Source of the DNA: Synanceia verrucosa
Lineage: Eukaryota > Chordata > Actinopteri > Perciformes > Synanceiidae
NCBI GenBank assembly: GCA_029721515.1
Contig: CM056569.1
Coordinates: 17,050,507 to 17,114,506, forward strand
Length of the DNA: 64,000 bases
Direction: 5' to 3'
The notes beneath the pieces were generated by a model. It searched no databases. It had not been told where the DNA came from and was given only the letters and a program-made list of their open reading frames with translations. The translations under genes were made by a program, and so were the position numbers. This document shows, one piece after another, positions 45,094-57,942 of this stretch (positions are counted from its first letter, which is position 1; every line of letters begins with the position of its first letter).

Positions 45094-48000
45094 TTTTCAT
45101 TCGAAAAGTAACGGCATTACATGTGTATAATGTATTTCTCTCTTGTCGCACTTCCATTGTTTATAACGATGGTTTGATTGCACTTATGTTTTAAACATGG
45201 CGTCCACAAAACACGTGACTACCTTTGTCCCATGACAGAACTGTCCTGTACGTTCGAAACAGTTGTCGGTACTCTCTCTAATACATGACTCTGTCACAGC
45301 ATGTGTGAGAGCGCCCTCTTGTGCCAGCGCCGAAAAAAGAAAAGACGTGTATACTCGTTTATGGCACTCAAGCGTTCTATTTTCAACAAGACAGCATTAC
45401 ACGGGTGTACACTGATTACATTACTTGCCCACCGACCCAACTGTTGTTTTCTCTTTTTGAGCTCAGCGCAGTATCTTTTGCCATAAAATGCCAGTTTATT
45501 AACCGTTATATTCCCTCAACGTGGCATCCCTAATCTTACCAGGTGTCTGACCTTCTCACTCTATAAGTCATTTTGACCACTTGTATGCAATCTCCTTTCA
45601 GTTGTGTAGATTGAGTGTTAAATCAAGAGCTCTACCTTCAAGCTTGACCCTTACTTGACTTGTTTCAGTTCTCGAAATAGTTTGTTGTGCTCAGGTTGGA
45701 TTTTACAGGATATTCTGCAAGTGAAACCATACAAAGGTTAAAAAGGTGACACTAGGGTTAAAATTCCAAGGTGTTGAATTAATGGATACTAGAGAGACAA
45801 TGAAATACAATCCAGGAACTCTTTATGAGTTTCCGTGTTCATCAGACTCCAAAATAGATTACTTTGAGGAAGCTTCATCTTCAGAAATATATCAAAACAG
45901 CGATGTTTGATCATCTGTCGCAGTGGTTACACTTCACATTATAAAACAATCTGCCAGGAATGTGCTTAACAGGTGAGGTTACAACAAAAAAATGATGCAG
46001 GCTATTTACTGGATTCCTGTTTTAGCGCACCTTTTTTTTTTTTTTTAGCCCCAACACAGTGGCCTGGTCTGAGTGTATAGCAGGAAGAATAATGCTTGTG
46101 AATTACCAGAAGTTAAAGTGTTCCTTGAACAAACAATAAAGAGCTGTGTCCGCTGGGTTGTCCTGTAAACTGGTGTCACAGGAGGAGTGACAAACTGGTG
46201 GCTGAAGGGAAGAGACAGAGACCACATCTCCAAGGTGCTGCTGAGATCCTGGGCCGCCATCCCATAGTTCCTGGTCCTTTGAGGTGAAGCAGAGATAAGA
46301 GAGAGAGAGAGTCTATGGGATGTCGTCTTCAGGAATGATTGATAAGTAACCTTTAAAGATATCAAATGGGATCAGTTTTTCTAGATCCAAAGATATCTTT
46401 ACTTGTCTACATCATTCTCTCCGTCAAACCTAAATTGTCTGCATTCAGGCTTCAAACAGAAACGTTCCCGACATGGCAGCATGTTCTGGTGAAAACAGAA
46501 GCAGGCTCTTATCAACATGTGACACGTTTGCTCGTTGAGATTTCTGTTCGTCACCGCTGACAGGAAGGAGCTGAGCTACAGTCTGTTCATGCGTGCTGTG
46601 TTCACATTTTCCTCTCTTCCTTTATGTACAGCTGGCGTTTGTACGCTCCCCTGCTTTTCTGCTTTGTGCACATCAAGCACAGTCAGCAATAAGCTGCTGT
46701 TTCCCTGCCAAACCCACCTTCCTACTGCTGTGTGCCATGGTCTGGTTTTTACCTCAATTGTGCTGACATGTTCCTCTTTATGTTTCAATTTAAGCACCCG
46801 AGGCCTCAAAATGAGCAAAAAATAACATTTACCTCCACTAAGTCTTCTTTCATAGCACATGGTCCAGGGTGTATGAGAGATCCATACATTGTTGGTGATG
46901 GTGACAGTATGTTTGGCCTACGATAGAGGCTCACTCATGAACATCAGAGAAACAAACACAGGGATTGGATTAAGTGCGGCGGACCATGACGATCACTGCC
47001 CACATCCTGTTTCTCTTGTGTAGCTTAGAGGGACTAGAGCTGCATGTCATTGTGCAGCTCTGTGTTGTACAATAACAATAAATGAACCTTGTACCTTAAA
47101 CTATCATCCGCATGAATCACCACCCTCGTCCCCCATGTTCAGTCGTACTTTCAGAAATTTGAATGAAATGTACCTTGAGTTCCTTCAAGAAAATTCCTCA
47201 GAAAATGCCCTCATAAACACAACTCGATATATTCTATCTCTGCAAGTACTATCACATTAAATAGCTCTTTTCAGAAAATATCCTACAACTTATTAGGAAA
47301 CTACAGAGCCATAAAGCGAGGCGTTGCTGTTTTATTTTTTCGATGTGACGGTCAATTAAGTTCTCAAGTCTCCTCAGTGCCAGGAACAAAACATGTCCAT
47401 TTTTATCTACAGAATATAAACTCCCCTGTGTTGCTAAAATCGAATAAATACACAGAAGAGATGACCTTAATGGTCGCTACAGCCCTGCAGGGAACTGTTA
47501 AAGCTTTCAAACAGAACTTGAAGCTAGTTTTTAAATAGCTTTGTTTACATGAGTTTGTCTGCTGGAATATTTTTGTCAGTGTTTATTAGGCACAAAACAG
47601 CCAGCAGATGTGTTTCCTGTCTCATAGAAGAGATTAGCTGTCACAACATCCACACTTACTTCAACTCACAGATTGCAAATGTCAGCAGAAACTTAAGTTG
47701 TTTCTCTTATTTTCCATCAGCAACATCTCCTTTTTGCTTTGCATCTTTAAACATTTCAACATCTTTCATCATGTTAGATATTAGTCCAGATATTTGTCTC
47801 CACAACGATTCAATGAAGATTTTACTTTGGTGATCACAATTACATGTAGCAGCAGTGGCAATATGAATAGTGACAAACCAGACTGACAAGTCTTACATCT
47901 CAAGGTCACTGTAGGTTTTTCACCCTGGTTGAAACATTTAACTCCACCAGATTTGTCTGTACCACGGTGAGACTCAATTTAAAGAAAAGTAATTGTTTTT

Positions 48001-48855
48001 TTTAATTGATCAATGATTAAAGTCAATTCTCGTTTGCAGAAACAAGTCAGTTCCAGACCATCATATGAAGATTTGCTACCAGGAATCTGTGGAAGTAACG
48101 CAGTGCCAATTAGTGTCTGCATTGATCGTTTTTGTTCCTGGATCCAGAAAAAAAAAACCCAAATTTTACGGTTTTGCTGTTTATTTAATGCAGAATGCAT
48201 CCCTTCACATGTTGGGGATCAAATGCAGCAGAAAAGAAAATTTAACTTATTGGTAATGCTATCATGTCCTTGCAGTCTGCAGTGTGTACATATCCATCCC
48301 AATACTAACCTATTTTTATGATTTTCTCTGTCCTTCATATATATATATCTATCTGCTGCTAAAATGAGGAACAGCTAAACTGCCTTTCATTGTTTAACGA
48401 CAGTGACAATTAAGATTATTGAACAATAATTAACTTTTTGGACATTTTTTCAGACAGAAAAGCTAATAAAATGAGTTGCTTTGTGTTTTGTACCATATGA
48501 TGAACATTTTTGAACAATTCTCTGAAGTTTTGAAGGCTTAAGTATTCATGAGTTAAACTAAAATAACAAAAAACGCTGGTTTTAGCCCATGTACACACCT
48601 CATACTGCTGTTTAATCAAAAGTAAGTGGACAAAGCTGACTTTAGGTGCCGCCCTTTTGTTCATGTTTTAGTTTAATTAAAGGAAAATCTTAATGCTACA
48701 AGATTTTTGCAACACACAAGGCACAAAGCTAGCTCCATAAATAAATGGTTTTCCTAGTTTGCCGCACAGGAACTTGTGTTGAAGGTACGTGAGGACAAAA
48801 GCTGAGGTGTGGACGTGTCAAGAGGAAGCTTTCATCACTTCTTGCATCCTCCCTC
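45094..48855. other. Non-coding stretch, no gene seen
   Basis: The part just upstream of the THAP frame (45094-45330) has scattered CpGs (ACACGTGAC, CGTTCGAAAC). The rest holds short frames and a retroposon-like tail near 47.05 kb. Confidence 0.45.
47026..47100 (+). mobile_element. Possible LINE 3' tail
   Basis: GCAGCTCTGTGTTGTACAATAAC and the AATAAATGAACCTTG that follows resemble the 3' ends of fish non-LTR elements (a TGTACAATGACAATAAA-like pattern). No coding part is attached. Confidence 0.3.
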
Positions 48856-48856
48856 T

Positions 48857-49442
48857 CAGGCTGCGTCCACAAGACAACGACATGATAACGCTTGTGAGAT
48901 TTTTTTTTTTTGCGGATTCCTAAGTTTTTGAGTCCACACACGCAACATTGCTGGAAGTATTTCCATTTACAGTACACAGTAATAACGATGTCTGCGATTA
49001 CGAGTGACAAGGATGTAATACGTACATATGCCACCGAGATTGGTGGCGCTGCAGAGAAACAGAGAGACCCATGAAAAAGAATGAAAGAATGCAATGAGCA
49101 TGAAGACACCGAGAAGAAAAAAGCAGAACTGATAATAAAGTTAGCGGTGCCTGTATCACATATGCTACTCTGTAATCCGCCATCGTTGTTCAACAACTTG
49201 CTGTGACAGGCTGATGCGCGCTCCTATTTCTGGTCACGTAATGATGTGACGTCATCGTTAGCAACCACGCCGGGTACACACTGCAACCCCGAGACGTTTT
49301 CAAATCTTCTCACTCTGGAACCCGTTGTAAGAATATTCCGTAGTGGATCACCGACAACGCCGGAGGTATCTGTACGCAAGGCGGAATCGGTATTAAAGTT
49401 TGTCTGATTGACAGAATTCCGTTGTCGTGTGGATGGCACCTC
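48857..49442. mobile_element. MITE with TGCGTCCACAAGACAACG-type ends
   Basis: The left end CAGGCTGCGTCCACAAGACA and the inverse of the right end (GAGGTGCCATCCACACGACA) match at about 15 of 20. The interior is CpG-containing and has no transposase frame. The minus frame of 155 codons at 48729-49196 crosses the left end and so is not a gene of its own. No target duplication was found, and the superfamily is probably hAT. Confidence 0.6.
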
Positions 49443-50392
49443 AGTATCATCCACAAGGTCAGGAGTGTGGGAGAAGGAGGCTGTGTATGTGTATTATGTG
49501 TGAAAATGTGTTTACTTTCTTAAATCCAGACCTTTGCATTGTAAAAACTGTCAAAACTTTCTGTCAGTCTTAATTTGAAATGTTACAGCAGGGCTGTGAG
49601 GGGGTGGAAGAGCATGGGAAATATTCAGCGGTGGAATTACATTTCTGGAAAAAAAAGAAGAAAAAGTACTGCACTTCAAAGCACCAGATTGTGTTATACA
49701 AATCTAAATTCATTTACTACACATGTCAGGGAGAGTGGACTATTGTTTGATTTCTCGAAGGCTTAACATTTTGAGCAACCTTCATCACCAGTGGCTGAGG
49801 AGAAATTTACAAAGCTGGCAGCTTTTCACTACACATCCTGACAGAAAGAATCCCTGCTTTGATAGAACAACACAGGAGATAATTGATTACTGCGTCGCTA
49901 TTCACGCTATATGAAAGTACTCAATACTGCTTGAGGAAATGTCAAGATTTTATGACCGTTCTATTATGAATACTTGCAGCAGCAGCTCTGCAGTAAAAGG
50001 TAAATTAAAGTAGTGGTTTATGAAACATTAATTCACTTGCACAATCTCCAAATTAAAATGTATGCTGGAGGTGTGTTTGATGTTTTTCTACATTGTTGAG
50101 CTGCAGATTTTGACTTGAAGTATATCTTAGTCATAGTTCTTCGTCATAGTACCAGCCTTGGGAGCAGTGACTTTTATCAGTTCACATTTTAGTGACCTGT
50201 GTCTTAACTGTGACCAAGCTGCACGAGCAGATATTTTATATGACAAGTGTGTGTAGGGTGGGCTATATACTGCTTTTATGTTTTGTTTTTTTTTGTTTGT
50301 TTTTTATTTATCACCAGTGTCACCTTCTGTTATGTGACATAACAGAACACTGTTATGTCACAGTGATTAACACTTGCACATGCTGTGGCTTT

Positions 50393-50393
<1 letters not shown>
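49443..50393. other. Non-coding stretch, no gene seen
   Basis: Short frames and a T/G-rich patch near 50285. Confidence 0.5.
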
Positions 50394-50434
<41 letters not shown>

Positions 50435-51531
50435 CATGCACACACACACGCGATTTGCATGTAGCGCACGCACACACGCTTTGCTTGTAGCGCACACGCA
50501 CACACGCTTTGCTTGTAGCACACACATGCACACACGCTTTGCTTGTAGCACACACGCACACGCTTTGCTTGTAGCGCACACGCGCACACGCTTTGCTTGT
50601 AGCGCACACACGCTTTGCTTGTAGCGCACACAAGCTTTGCTTGTAGCGCACACACACGCTTTGCTTGTAGCGCAAACACACACACACTTTGCTGATAGCA
50701 CACACGTGCTTTGCTTGTAGGGCACACACACACGCTTTGCTTGTAGCGCACACACACACACTTTGCTGATAGCACACACGCACACACGCTTTGCTTGTAG
50801 CGCACACACGCTTTGCTGATAGCACACACGCACACACGCTTTGCTTGTAGCGCACACACACGCACACACGCTTTGCTTGTAGCGTGCACACACGCTTTGC
50901 TTGTAGCACATACACACACGCACACACGCTTTGCTTGTAGCACACACACGCACACACGCTTTGCTTGTAGCACACACACACACACACGCACACACGCTTT
51001 GCTTGTAGCACACACGCACACGCTTTGCTTGTAGCACACACACACACACGCACACGCTTTGCTTGTAGCGCACACACACGCTTTGCTTGTAGCGCACACA
51101 CACGCACACACACTTTGCTTGTAGGGCACACACGCTTTGCTTGTAGCGCACACACACGCACACACGCTTTGCTTGTAGGGCACACACGCTTTGCTTGTAG
51201 CGCACACACACACGCTTTGCTTGTAGCGCAAACACACACACACTTTGCTTATGGCACACACACGCGCTTTGCTTATAGCACACACACATGCTTTGCTTGT
51301 AGCACACACACACGCTTTGCCTGTAGCGCACACACACACACACACACACATACACTTGTAGAGCACCCACACGGTTTGCTTGTAGCATGCACACACATAC
51401 TTTGCATTTAGCGCACACACACATTTTGGTATTAGTGCGCACACACACACACACACACACACACACTGCTTTTAGCACACACATGCTTTGGTTTTAGCGC
51501 ACACAGGGTTTTAGTACATGCTTTGTTTTTT

Positions 51532-51572
<41 letters not shown>

Positions 51573-51580
51573 CACACCAC
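50394..51580. repeat. Compound (CA)n minisatellite, about 34 units
   Basis: A core of about 13 bases, CTTTGCTTGTAGC (variants CTTTGCTGATAGC, CTTTGCTTATAGC), recurs about 34 times. Units are separated by CACACA / CACGCA spacers of variable length, and the array is bounded by pure (CA)n tracts at 50394-50431 and 51535-51568. The right part (51350-51530) is degenerate. Both strands read open over long distances (up to 384 codons on the minus strand) because the repeat contains no stops in some frames. These frames are not genes. Confidence 0.95.
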
Positions 51581-53120
51581 CCAATGCTATTCTACGCTAC
51601 ACCCACACAGCTCAGTGCATCCCTCTTCATAGCCCATATTTTGGCTTTTGCCTGGCTACAGGTGAAGGTGTGACAGGAAGTCACTCCAGAAGCCACAGTT
51701 CAGCCCCACTGACACTGGCAGACCTAACAGCAGCACACACATCTGTCATGGTACCAAATCCAAATGTCTGCCATCAGAGAGGTCTATTTAGGGGAAGAGC
51801 AGACAAAGCAAATTGTGTCACCAACCAAAACAAACTCAAACAAGATATCAAAGCCATGCCAGCACTGGCCACACTGTTTGATGGACAGCTGAGCAGCGAG
51901 CTCCTGGTATGAAACACTCAAAGTAGATTCCACTGACAGGCTTTTATTACTGTTTACTACTGCTGTGTTCTTTGTTACTATTCCTGTTTACAGTTTGATC
52001 ATCCCTGATATTGCAGTGGTCTACAATCCACACTTTCTTTCCAAAAGTCTGTCACAGTCTCACATTTGTATTGCATGGACACACTGCATTAAATGGATTT
52101 AAATGAAATTGACCCCCAGTGCTCCCCTTCGCCAACTGCTGGAGACACAGCTGTGCTCAAACTGTTTGTTTTCCTGCTTGATTGACAATGAGATGTTAAG
52201 CAATGCTGGAGCTGCTCATCCCCAGAGTACATCTGGTTCCTTCCCCATATGACTATTGTTGAGCAATAAATTGGCAAAGCATCTCCACTAAACCTCCATC
52301 TGGACACAAACACGTGACACCAGTTGCCAGATGCACAAATGACTCTCAGATAATGAAACTGATGGTTTACTTTTCAACTAGAGTGCTAAGCTCTGCTAGC
52401 GGCCCCTACAGGCTGCTTCTACTGCGCTCTACTTTTTTAATAGGACTAAGGACTGCTTTTTTTTAGTCCTTAGCCCCTCTCACACATGTAGTCCTTCCCT
52501 TAAGTGTTCAAAAAGTATTCCTGCATAGGCTTGTGTGAAAGGGAGCAGGGGAATCTGCTTTCCCACCTCGAGACCTAAGCCCCTTTCACACAGCCTGTTC
52601 AAGGCAAATGTCACGCCATTATTCCGTCTCGTCATTCTTATGCGTCAAGGTATGAACACAGACTGAGTGTTGTTCTGACCTTAAAAACAAAAGTCTACCT
52701 GCAATTTTGATTTTTTTTTTTTTTTTTTAGTTAAATATAGGGCGTGAGAAATTCAACATAATACAGAGGCATGGTGGCATCAAACAGCAGTGGCCAAACG
52801 TACATGTTCACCCAGCCTTGGTCCTTCTTCATGGTGGACTGTCCCTTCTCCATCTATTCTGGCATTACCATGGCTTTGTGAACTGGAAAATGATCCTGAA
52901 TGGAGTGCAAGTGTGAATAGAGATCATCACTAGTTGAACCTGAAAGTTTATTCCAGTAATTTAGGAATTATCATTTCATCATGGAATTATCTCCTCATCA
53001 TGGCTCCTGGATATATAAGACATCAAATGAACATTTAGTCCTCAGAGTTGATGTTAGAAGCCGGAAAAATGTTCCAGTTTCAGGATTTTTCAGGAGTTTG
53101 ACACCAAGAAGCAAACAGTG
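51581..53120. other. Non-coding stretch with foldback sequences
   Basis: Two perfect hairpins lie at 52446-52473 (CTAAGGACT / AGTCCTTAG) and 52532-52592 (12-bp TGTGTGAAAGGG / CCCTTTCACACA). The second resembles a small MITE core. The stretch 52930-53120 may be the non-coding end of the Tc1 remnant that follows. Confidence 0.45.
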
Positions 53121-53282
53121 ATGTCTAGAGGACTGGATCAGAGCATCTCCAAAACTGTAGCTCTGGTGGTCTGTTCCTGGTCTGCAGTGATCAGGATCTA
53201 TCAAAAGTGGTCCAAGGAAGGACCAGTGGTGAACCAGAGACAGGGTCATGAGAGGACAAGGATCATTCTAACTTCAAATTGA
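53121..53282 (+). pseudogene. Tc1-like transposase, N-terminal helix-turn-helix fragment
   Basis: A 53-codon frame opens at ATG 53121. It contains SKTVALVVCSWSAVIRIYQK and then WSKEGPVVNQRQGH, the pattern of the second helix-turn-helix of Tc1-type transposases (a V-IR-Y/W-K-W-x-x-EG core). Catalytic residues are absent, and the stop at 53280-53282 ends the frame before the DDE domain. No relation in sequence can be shown to the C-terminal fragment at 25366. It is a dead fragment. Confidence 0.75.
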
Positions 53283-56079
53283 TCCATTTTACAAATATCC
53301 TCTGTCTTCTTCCAGTATCGGTCCAGTTAGTCAAGATACCTCACTTGTTTGGTATTCTGTGTATTCTGAAATTCGTGATAAACAGACATTGTTGACAGTG
53401 ATCAATGAACAATACTTTGCCATATGCTGGATCAATACCCTGTTCTGGGAAAATGAGTTAAGAGTCATGAGTGCTCAGTGTTCATCAGTTAAAGTAACAG
53501 CTGAAATGACATTGACAATGTTATTACATCAAACATTTCTCACCAGTTGTTTGTCAGGTCAGCCAACAGTGCCATCTCGTAAGCGCCTCCAACAGTGCGT
53601 AATATGAAGATTAAATTCTTTCTTATCACCATACGGTCATGAGTCATGAGAGGAGATCACATCTTCTAAATTCTTTGTGTTCATGCTCATGGGTCTGATT
53701 CTCAGAAGAGATGCTGTTTGTCTCAAACTACCTGATGAATAGTTTCTTTCAGCTGTAATTGAATTCTCTAGAAATGATCTCAGTCAACATGTGAGATTGA
53801 CTGTTGTAATCGTCCTGCAAGTCTCCCTGAGTGCACAGTTTAAATGAGCAAACAGAATCTCCTTTATGAGACACACTGTCTTATCAATCGGTACCTTGTC
53901 TCCTTCAGTGCAACAGCATTTACAAGGGGAACATTTGAGCCTGTCTAGACGGTAACATCATCATTTATTGATCATCCGCTCAACATTACTGCAAACTAAA
54001 ATCTCCTCAGTAAAGACCCAGAGGGATTTAGTGGCATAATAAAGACCCAACACGCATTTTAATGCATTTAAGCTCGCACATAACTGCATTAAATCAACTT
54101 TCTGTAGAGTGCCTGCCCAAATGTGTGTATAATCAAGAAATGCAAAGTTGTCTCCATTAAACGGTTAAATCAGTCAGTCAAACTAATTAAAATTTAGGTA
54201 ATTTGATGGCCGGTGATTGAATGAATTAATCAATGAAACAGTGAATGAAGCAGAAACTCAGTTTCACTTGATGTTACATAGTAGTAAGTTTTATTTTTGG
54301 GCTGTTGGTCCAACAAAACAGTTTAATGATCCATTTTGCTTTAAAAGATGATCCAATGTGATCCAATTTCTACAGTTTTTACATATGATGTCCTTGAATC
54401 CTCAAGTGTCAGTATATATGGATTGCTCTATATGTATGTAAGCTGCTAAAATCAGAGCGACACCACATCAGCTCTAATAAGCTCTGTATTTATGAAAAGA
54501 ATGTCTTTCTCTTTTCCTTTTTGTCCATTTCACTTTACAAATTAATACGTTAACGATGCTCTTCGGTGGATTATCTGTTTGCTGAATTACAGGAGAAGCT
54601 TGGACAGATTCAGAAAAGATGGTTAATCTAATTTTATCAACATGTTTGATTGTTAGTTATGACTGTGTTGTTAGTTTCCTTGATTTTTTGAATGGAGTTC
54701 TGCTTCATGACCTGCTTTACTCTTCTGTCGTTATTATGCATTTCATGCAGTTTATCCAATTAGACTTACCGTCGCGCATGCCGCCGCGAATGGCATTAAC
54801 GTGGCGACAGCCCTGAATGTAATATAATTGAATTCAGTAATATAATTTTGGACAATTATAATTTCTTAATTTCTTATTAATTTCGGTGGGCCGGATTAAA
54901 AAGTTTAAAATTTGTCCTTAAATTTGGGCATTTTTTGTCCATAGTTTGCCCATGTCTGTCATAGATTCTATTTTACTGAAGCCTAGTACTAGAGCCTTAA
55001 GGATGAGAGGGACACTTTTTTTATTTAAAATTGTGGAAAGTTCTCTCTTCTCTGCCTGAATACACAGTGCAGCATGACAAATGAGCTAATTCTAACACGA
55101 CACTGTCTTTGACAAACCTGGGAAAGCTGCCAGATAGCAGACATCACAGTTGCTGTTGACACTGTCAATCCATCTGGTCGTTCCAACACTAATGCCAGTC
55201 CCATCACGCTCTGTTGATGGAGCATAAAAAAAGTTTCCATATGGCAAATAAGGGTATGTAAAAGACATTTGCATCACTATAAATATTAGGGCTAAATGTT
55301 ATTAAGAAAACTTATGAATACTGCAGTGACGATACTACTTGGCGATAACTGAACAAATCCTTGAGTATCCAGAAAAGCATCACTTCTTTGTGGAACTTCG
55401 AGCCTCATCACTTCCATAGTACCTGTGCTGCAACACACCATCTGTCTGGTATAGAAAGTATTTCAAAATAAGAGACATACTGTTCTTTTTAGTTCTTCTT
55501 ATTGGCCCACATTTTAAGTGTTTGTTCCTCTCTCTTCACTTCATTGCATTTCCTTGTTCTCTACCATGCACGGGGAGTCATCCAGGGCAGGGCTTACGGT
55601 AGGCTTTTAATAGACAAACAGCAGGTTAACTTTCAAGTGTGGAAAATGAAATGCCAGGAATGTGAAGGATAAATACACTGACTGTAAGTAAACACCAACA
55701 TAATGCTCAGATGTTCTAATCACATCACTTGCTTCTTGTTGCTTCTTGCTTTCACATCAAGCATCTTTTCTAAGTGATGGTTCATCAAGTGGCTTCTCTT
55801 ATTACTCGTATTCCAGGACTTATAGACGATCACAGCCTAGCAGTTTCTGTAAACAGTTTTTTACGTCTGTCATGTTTTTTCCTCGATTGTTTTTATTTAC
55901 TTCAATTTACAGAAGATTCTAATAGTTTAATTTTTCTTCTCCGCCTTCCCTCTGTGCTTGCGCTGCCTGCTATTCCTTCCTGCGCTGTGCAAGGGATCAT
56001 GGGGCCTGTGGTTTGAATGTCAGACCAGCTCACTCAATTGCACCTGCATTTGCACTACATTTGTCTGAGTTCTTATCGT
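53283..56079. other. Non-coding stretch, no gene seen
   Basis: Short frames only. A minus frame at 55092-55277 (61 codons) has an unusual aromatic start (FTYPYLPYGNFFYAP) but no recognised family. Confidence 0.45.
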
Positions 56080-56257
56080 TAGAATGGTGATCCTGGAGAG
56101 CCTTCCTGTCCTTCATGGTGCAGCTCCCATACCTCACTGTGATGGAGTTCATCGGGATGCTCTCCACTGAGCATCTGTAGAAACTACTGAGGAGTTTGGA
56201 GGCTAATCCACCTTCTTCTTGATGATTTCCTTTCCTCCTCCCCAAGTCCTGAATCAT
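56080..56257 (-). pseudogene. Non-LTR retrotransposon (LINE) protein fragment, C-terminal region
   Basis: The minus frame contains LLSSFYRCSVESIPMNS and then ITVRYGSCTMKDRKALQ, the pattern of fish LINE ORF2 proteins downstream of the reverse transcriptase core (a FYRC-x-ES ... WYGNCT-x-x-DRKALQ signature). The usual WYGNC is changed to RYGSC. The frame ends after DHHSNDKNSDKC without the rest of the protein. It is a short 5'-truncated relic. Confidence 0.75.
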
Positions 56258-56344
56258 CTCCTTTGTCTCGTCAGATTCATTTTTATCTGTTTTATTTTCA
56301 TTTCACTATTTGACATAAAATACATTTTGTATTATTTATTTTTG

Positions 56345-56695
56345 GGTGGCACGGTGGTGTAGTGGTTAGCACTGTCGCCTCACAGCAAGAAGGTACCAGG
56401 TTTGAATCCCAGCCCGGGGCCTTTCTGTGTGGAGTTTGCATGTTCTCCTCATGTCTGTGTGGGTTCTCTCTGGTACTCCGGCTTCCTCCCACCATCCAAA
56501 AACATGCATGGGGATTAGGTTAACTGGTTAATTTAAATTGACCATAGGTGTGAATGTGAGTGTGAATGGTTATGTGAGGGTGAACTGGAGACTTGTCCAG
56601 GGTGTACCCTGCCTTTCACCCTAAGACAGCTGGGATAGGCTCTAGCCCCCCCTGCGACCCTATGAGGATAAGTGGTAGATAATGGATGGATGGAT
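56345..56695 (+). mobile_element. tRNA-derived SINE, full length
   Basis: It begins GGTGGCACGGTGGTGTAGTG, with an A box, and has the B box GGTTTGAATCCC. It then carries the full family body and ends with GATAATGGATGGATGG. It is the best-preserved plus-strand copy, with a 40-bp-scale internal deletion (TTATGTGAGG replaces the longer TGTCTGTCTCTATGTG segment of the copy at 12309). Confidence 0.92.
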
Positions 56696-56699
56696 TATT

Positions 56700-57942
56700 T
56701 ATTTTTCTCATCATCAAAACTATACATGTCTTTTGACAGACTGAACTCTGTCTGTCGCCTTTGTCAGTTTGGGGAAAACAAACTTAGTGAGCATTGTAAG
56801 CTGTTATTTGTATCTAAATATATCCAGTAACATGTCGCTCTGATCAAGGAGGAAGATGTGTTCGGTACATCTAAATATAACACGTCAAAAGTATAAAAAG
56901 GCCTTCATGGTCTTAAACTAAGCTTTTCAACGTAATCACAGCTATTTACTTTGTCGGTGCTTATGTTCCTGTCATTCAAATCAGAAATTGAAGGCAGCTC
57001 AGTGGATAAAAGGATTTACAGTATATATATAATGAAGTCTTTTTGGGTGGAGCAAGGTAGGGGAGAGAGACATTAACAGATGTACTACACCAGTAAAAGA
57101 GAGCACAGATAGATCCGTCGGGAGTCTTGTTTTGATCGCAGCGGGGTCGGCTTTCTGAACGCCGTGGAGAGTCTACAGCTGTGCTGCTCCAATAGCAGAA
57201 GCTGCTTTGATCAGCCTCTCTTTAGAATACACAGACATCTTTCACAATGAGCACAGACATGTCAGTCTGCTGGGGTTTTGGGATATTTCAAGGAGCACAA
57301 ATGGGATATGACTTGTTTTCAAAGCAAATTTTTAGTTTGAATAGTGAGCACTGCGCTGCACACACAAGAGTGACTCATAACAAAACACCCAAAGTGTGAC
57401 ACGAGCATACCAGAACACAAAACACACACCAACAGTGACTTTAAAAAAAACACTTCTTTGTTATATTCACCATAGCAACCAGCTTTTCTCAGCATAAACA
57501 CCGTCTTAAACTATCTATCTCGTCCTTCGAGATACGGGTGCTGTTTGCCTGTCAACAAACAGACGGCACTTTATAAACACTGTCACATTTATTAAGAACC
57601 TTGCTCTGTTTCCTCCTACACATTCATCTTTGGTATCATGTGAGAACTCCTAAGGTCTAGTTTAATGCAGAGCAAATACATTTTGAAGGAGACATAATAG
57701 TGCTTGGATTGTGTTTAATCAACATCTTATCAATTTGACAATGTAATAAACATAAACATATCTGCAATACGTGCTCCTGAAAAGTAAAGCATTTATTTTT
57801 GATTCTGTTGTGAGTAGAAGACACATTGTTACGGTTAAGGAAAGATGGTGATTCTTGCAAATATCAATTTTGTCTTGACACAATAGGAGCAGCATGAGTT
57901 GATGTTTTTAATATCTAGAAGACACAATCTAAAATATGTGCG
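56700..57942. other. Non-coding stretch, no gene seen
   Basis: Short frames only. Confidence 0.5.

Noticed and set aside
50330..51484. 384-codon cysteine-rich minus-strand frame
   Set aside because: It lies inside the CA-type minisatellite. Two other minus frames and several plus frames are open too, which is an artefact of a stop-free repeat.
50394..51580. CRISPR-like array (short repeats with spacers)
   Set aside because: The repeat is 13 bases, the spacers are (CA)n low complexity rather than unique, and the context is a vertebrate genome.
55092..55277. 61-codon minus frame rich in aromatics at its start
   Set aside because: No family resemblance. An overlapping frame of similar length in another phase shows it is not special.
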